Source: CAVVUF01 sp963751425 (GTDB taxonomy: Bacteria > Chloroflexota > Anaerolineae > Anaerolineales > UBA4823). Taken from it: a stretch of 64,000 bases of DNA. The notes under the pieces were generated by a model that saw nothing but the letters and a program-made list of their open reading frames with translations, was not told the DNA's origin and did no database searches. Shown one piece after another: positions 63,830-64,000 of the stretch. The stretch spans positions 1,302,001 to 1,366,000 of the forward strand of contig CAVVUF010000001.1 of assembly GCA_963751425.1 (NCBI GenBank). Direction: 5' to 3'. Numbering within the stretch: position 1 is the first letter of the stretch; every line of letters begins with the position of its first letter. The translations under genes and the position numbers were made by a program.

Positions 63830-64000
63830 ATGCAAAAAAACCTTGAAACCACTAAAAATCTCACTTTCCTTGAGCGCGCTATTAAGCATTTCTGGTTTCG
63901 TAATACTTTATTAATTCTTATCTTCGCTGGAGCAGCAATCTTTTTAACCATTAAAGCCATCCAGAATCCATCTTTCTTTTTCCAGCAATTATTGAATGGT
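63830..64000 (+). CDS. livH: Branched-chain-amino-acid-type ABC permease (LivH-like), N-terminal part
   Basis: 57 codons to the window edge: MQKNLETTKNLTFLERAIKH, then a hydrophobic helix (LLILIFAGAAIFLTI) and NPSFFFQQLLNG. The last piece is the usual LivH start (NPSxFxQQLLNGL). An N-terminal extension of about 45 residues is unusual. ATG 63830 is downstream of the hairpin and lacks a strong ribosome site. Confidence 0.75.
   Translation, partial: MQKNLETTKNLTFLERAIKHFWFRNTLLILIFAGAAIFLTIKAIQNPSFFFQQLLNG

Noticed and set aside
1..64000. CRISPR arrays, tRNA or rRNA genes, insertion sequences
   Set aside because: No regularly spaced repeats, tRNA cloverleaf, rRNA sequence or transposase motif was seen.

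Overview
The window looks like a chromosomal segment of an anaerobic Chloroflexota bacterium, most likely Anaerolineae. This is inferred from gene content only: a DUF4388 protein paired with a COG2229-type GTPase, a Ser/Thr kinase with PD40 repeats, BmpA- and Liv-type lipoprotein transporters, DUF402/DUF4126/DUF2085/DUF3048 proteins, and bacterial -10/-35 promoters. No rRNA, tRNA, CRISPR array, transposase or phage gene was seen.

Layout. (1) 1-5387, minus strand: DUF4388 protein, small GTPase, alpha/beta hydrolase, V4R ligand-binding protein, left-handed beta-helix protein and an acyl-ACP-reductase-like dehydrogenase, followed by the start of a response regulator. They share one strong promoter. 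(2) 5500-10215, plus: a TPP riboswitch controls thiamine pyrophosphokinase and a ThiBPQ-type ABC importer. (3) 10220-13841: small membrane or conserved proteins and a DUF3048 lipoprotein. (4) 13938-20241, minus: a pyrimidine operon uraA-pyrC-pyrB-pyrF-pyrE-pyrD behind a leader with two tandem terminators. (5) 20352-30604: surE, a membrane coiled-coil protein with a DUF402 protein, aconitase, folP, two small conserved genes and a SWIM-SNF2 helicase. (6) 30747-48974, minus: a long run with a PLP enzyme, a glycosyltransferase, threonine synthase, a BmpA-type nucleoside ABC transporter, carbamate kinase, a knotted YgeW-like carbamoyltransferase, a polytopic membrane protein, a second PyrB-like carbamoyltransferase, a GntR regulator, adenine deaminase and an 8-oxoguanine-deaminase-like hydrolase. 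It reads as purine uptake, deamination and recovery of ATP from carbamoyl phosphate. (7) folD. (8) 50106-56077, plus: a Dlt-like envelope O-acylation operon with a 39-residue DltX-like microprotein, an MBOAT, two SGNH proteins, a carrier protein and an acyl-AMP ligase. (9) 56111-64000: Ser/Thr kinase, gyrB, a membrane protein, a cyclic-nucleotide-binding protein and the start of a branched-chain amino-acid-type ABC transporter.

Many genes carry single-base indels that split otherwise well-conserved proteins (thiP, a DUF402 gene, DUF2085, DUF3048, pyrD, pyrE, pyrC, uraA, SNF2, GT2, the carrier protein and the acyl ligase). Protein similarity continues across each break, and several breaks compensate one another, so sequencing or assembly error is the likeliest cause. 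Start sites and intact status of these genes should be read with that in mind.

The most interesting parts are the Dlt-like operon with its overlooked microprotein, the acyl-ACP-reductase/V4R/GTPase cluster, and the purine and carbamoyl-phosphate cluster with its GntR operator.
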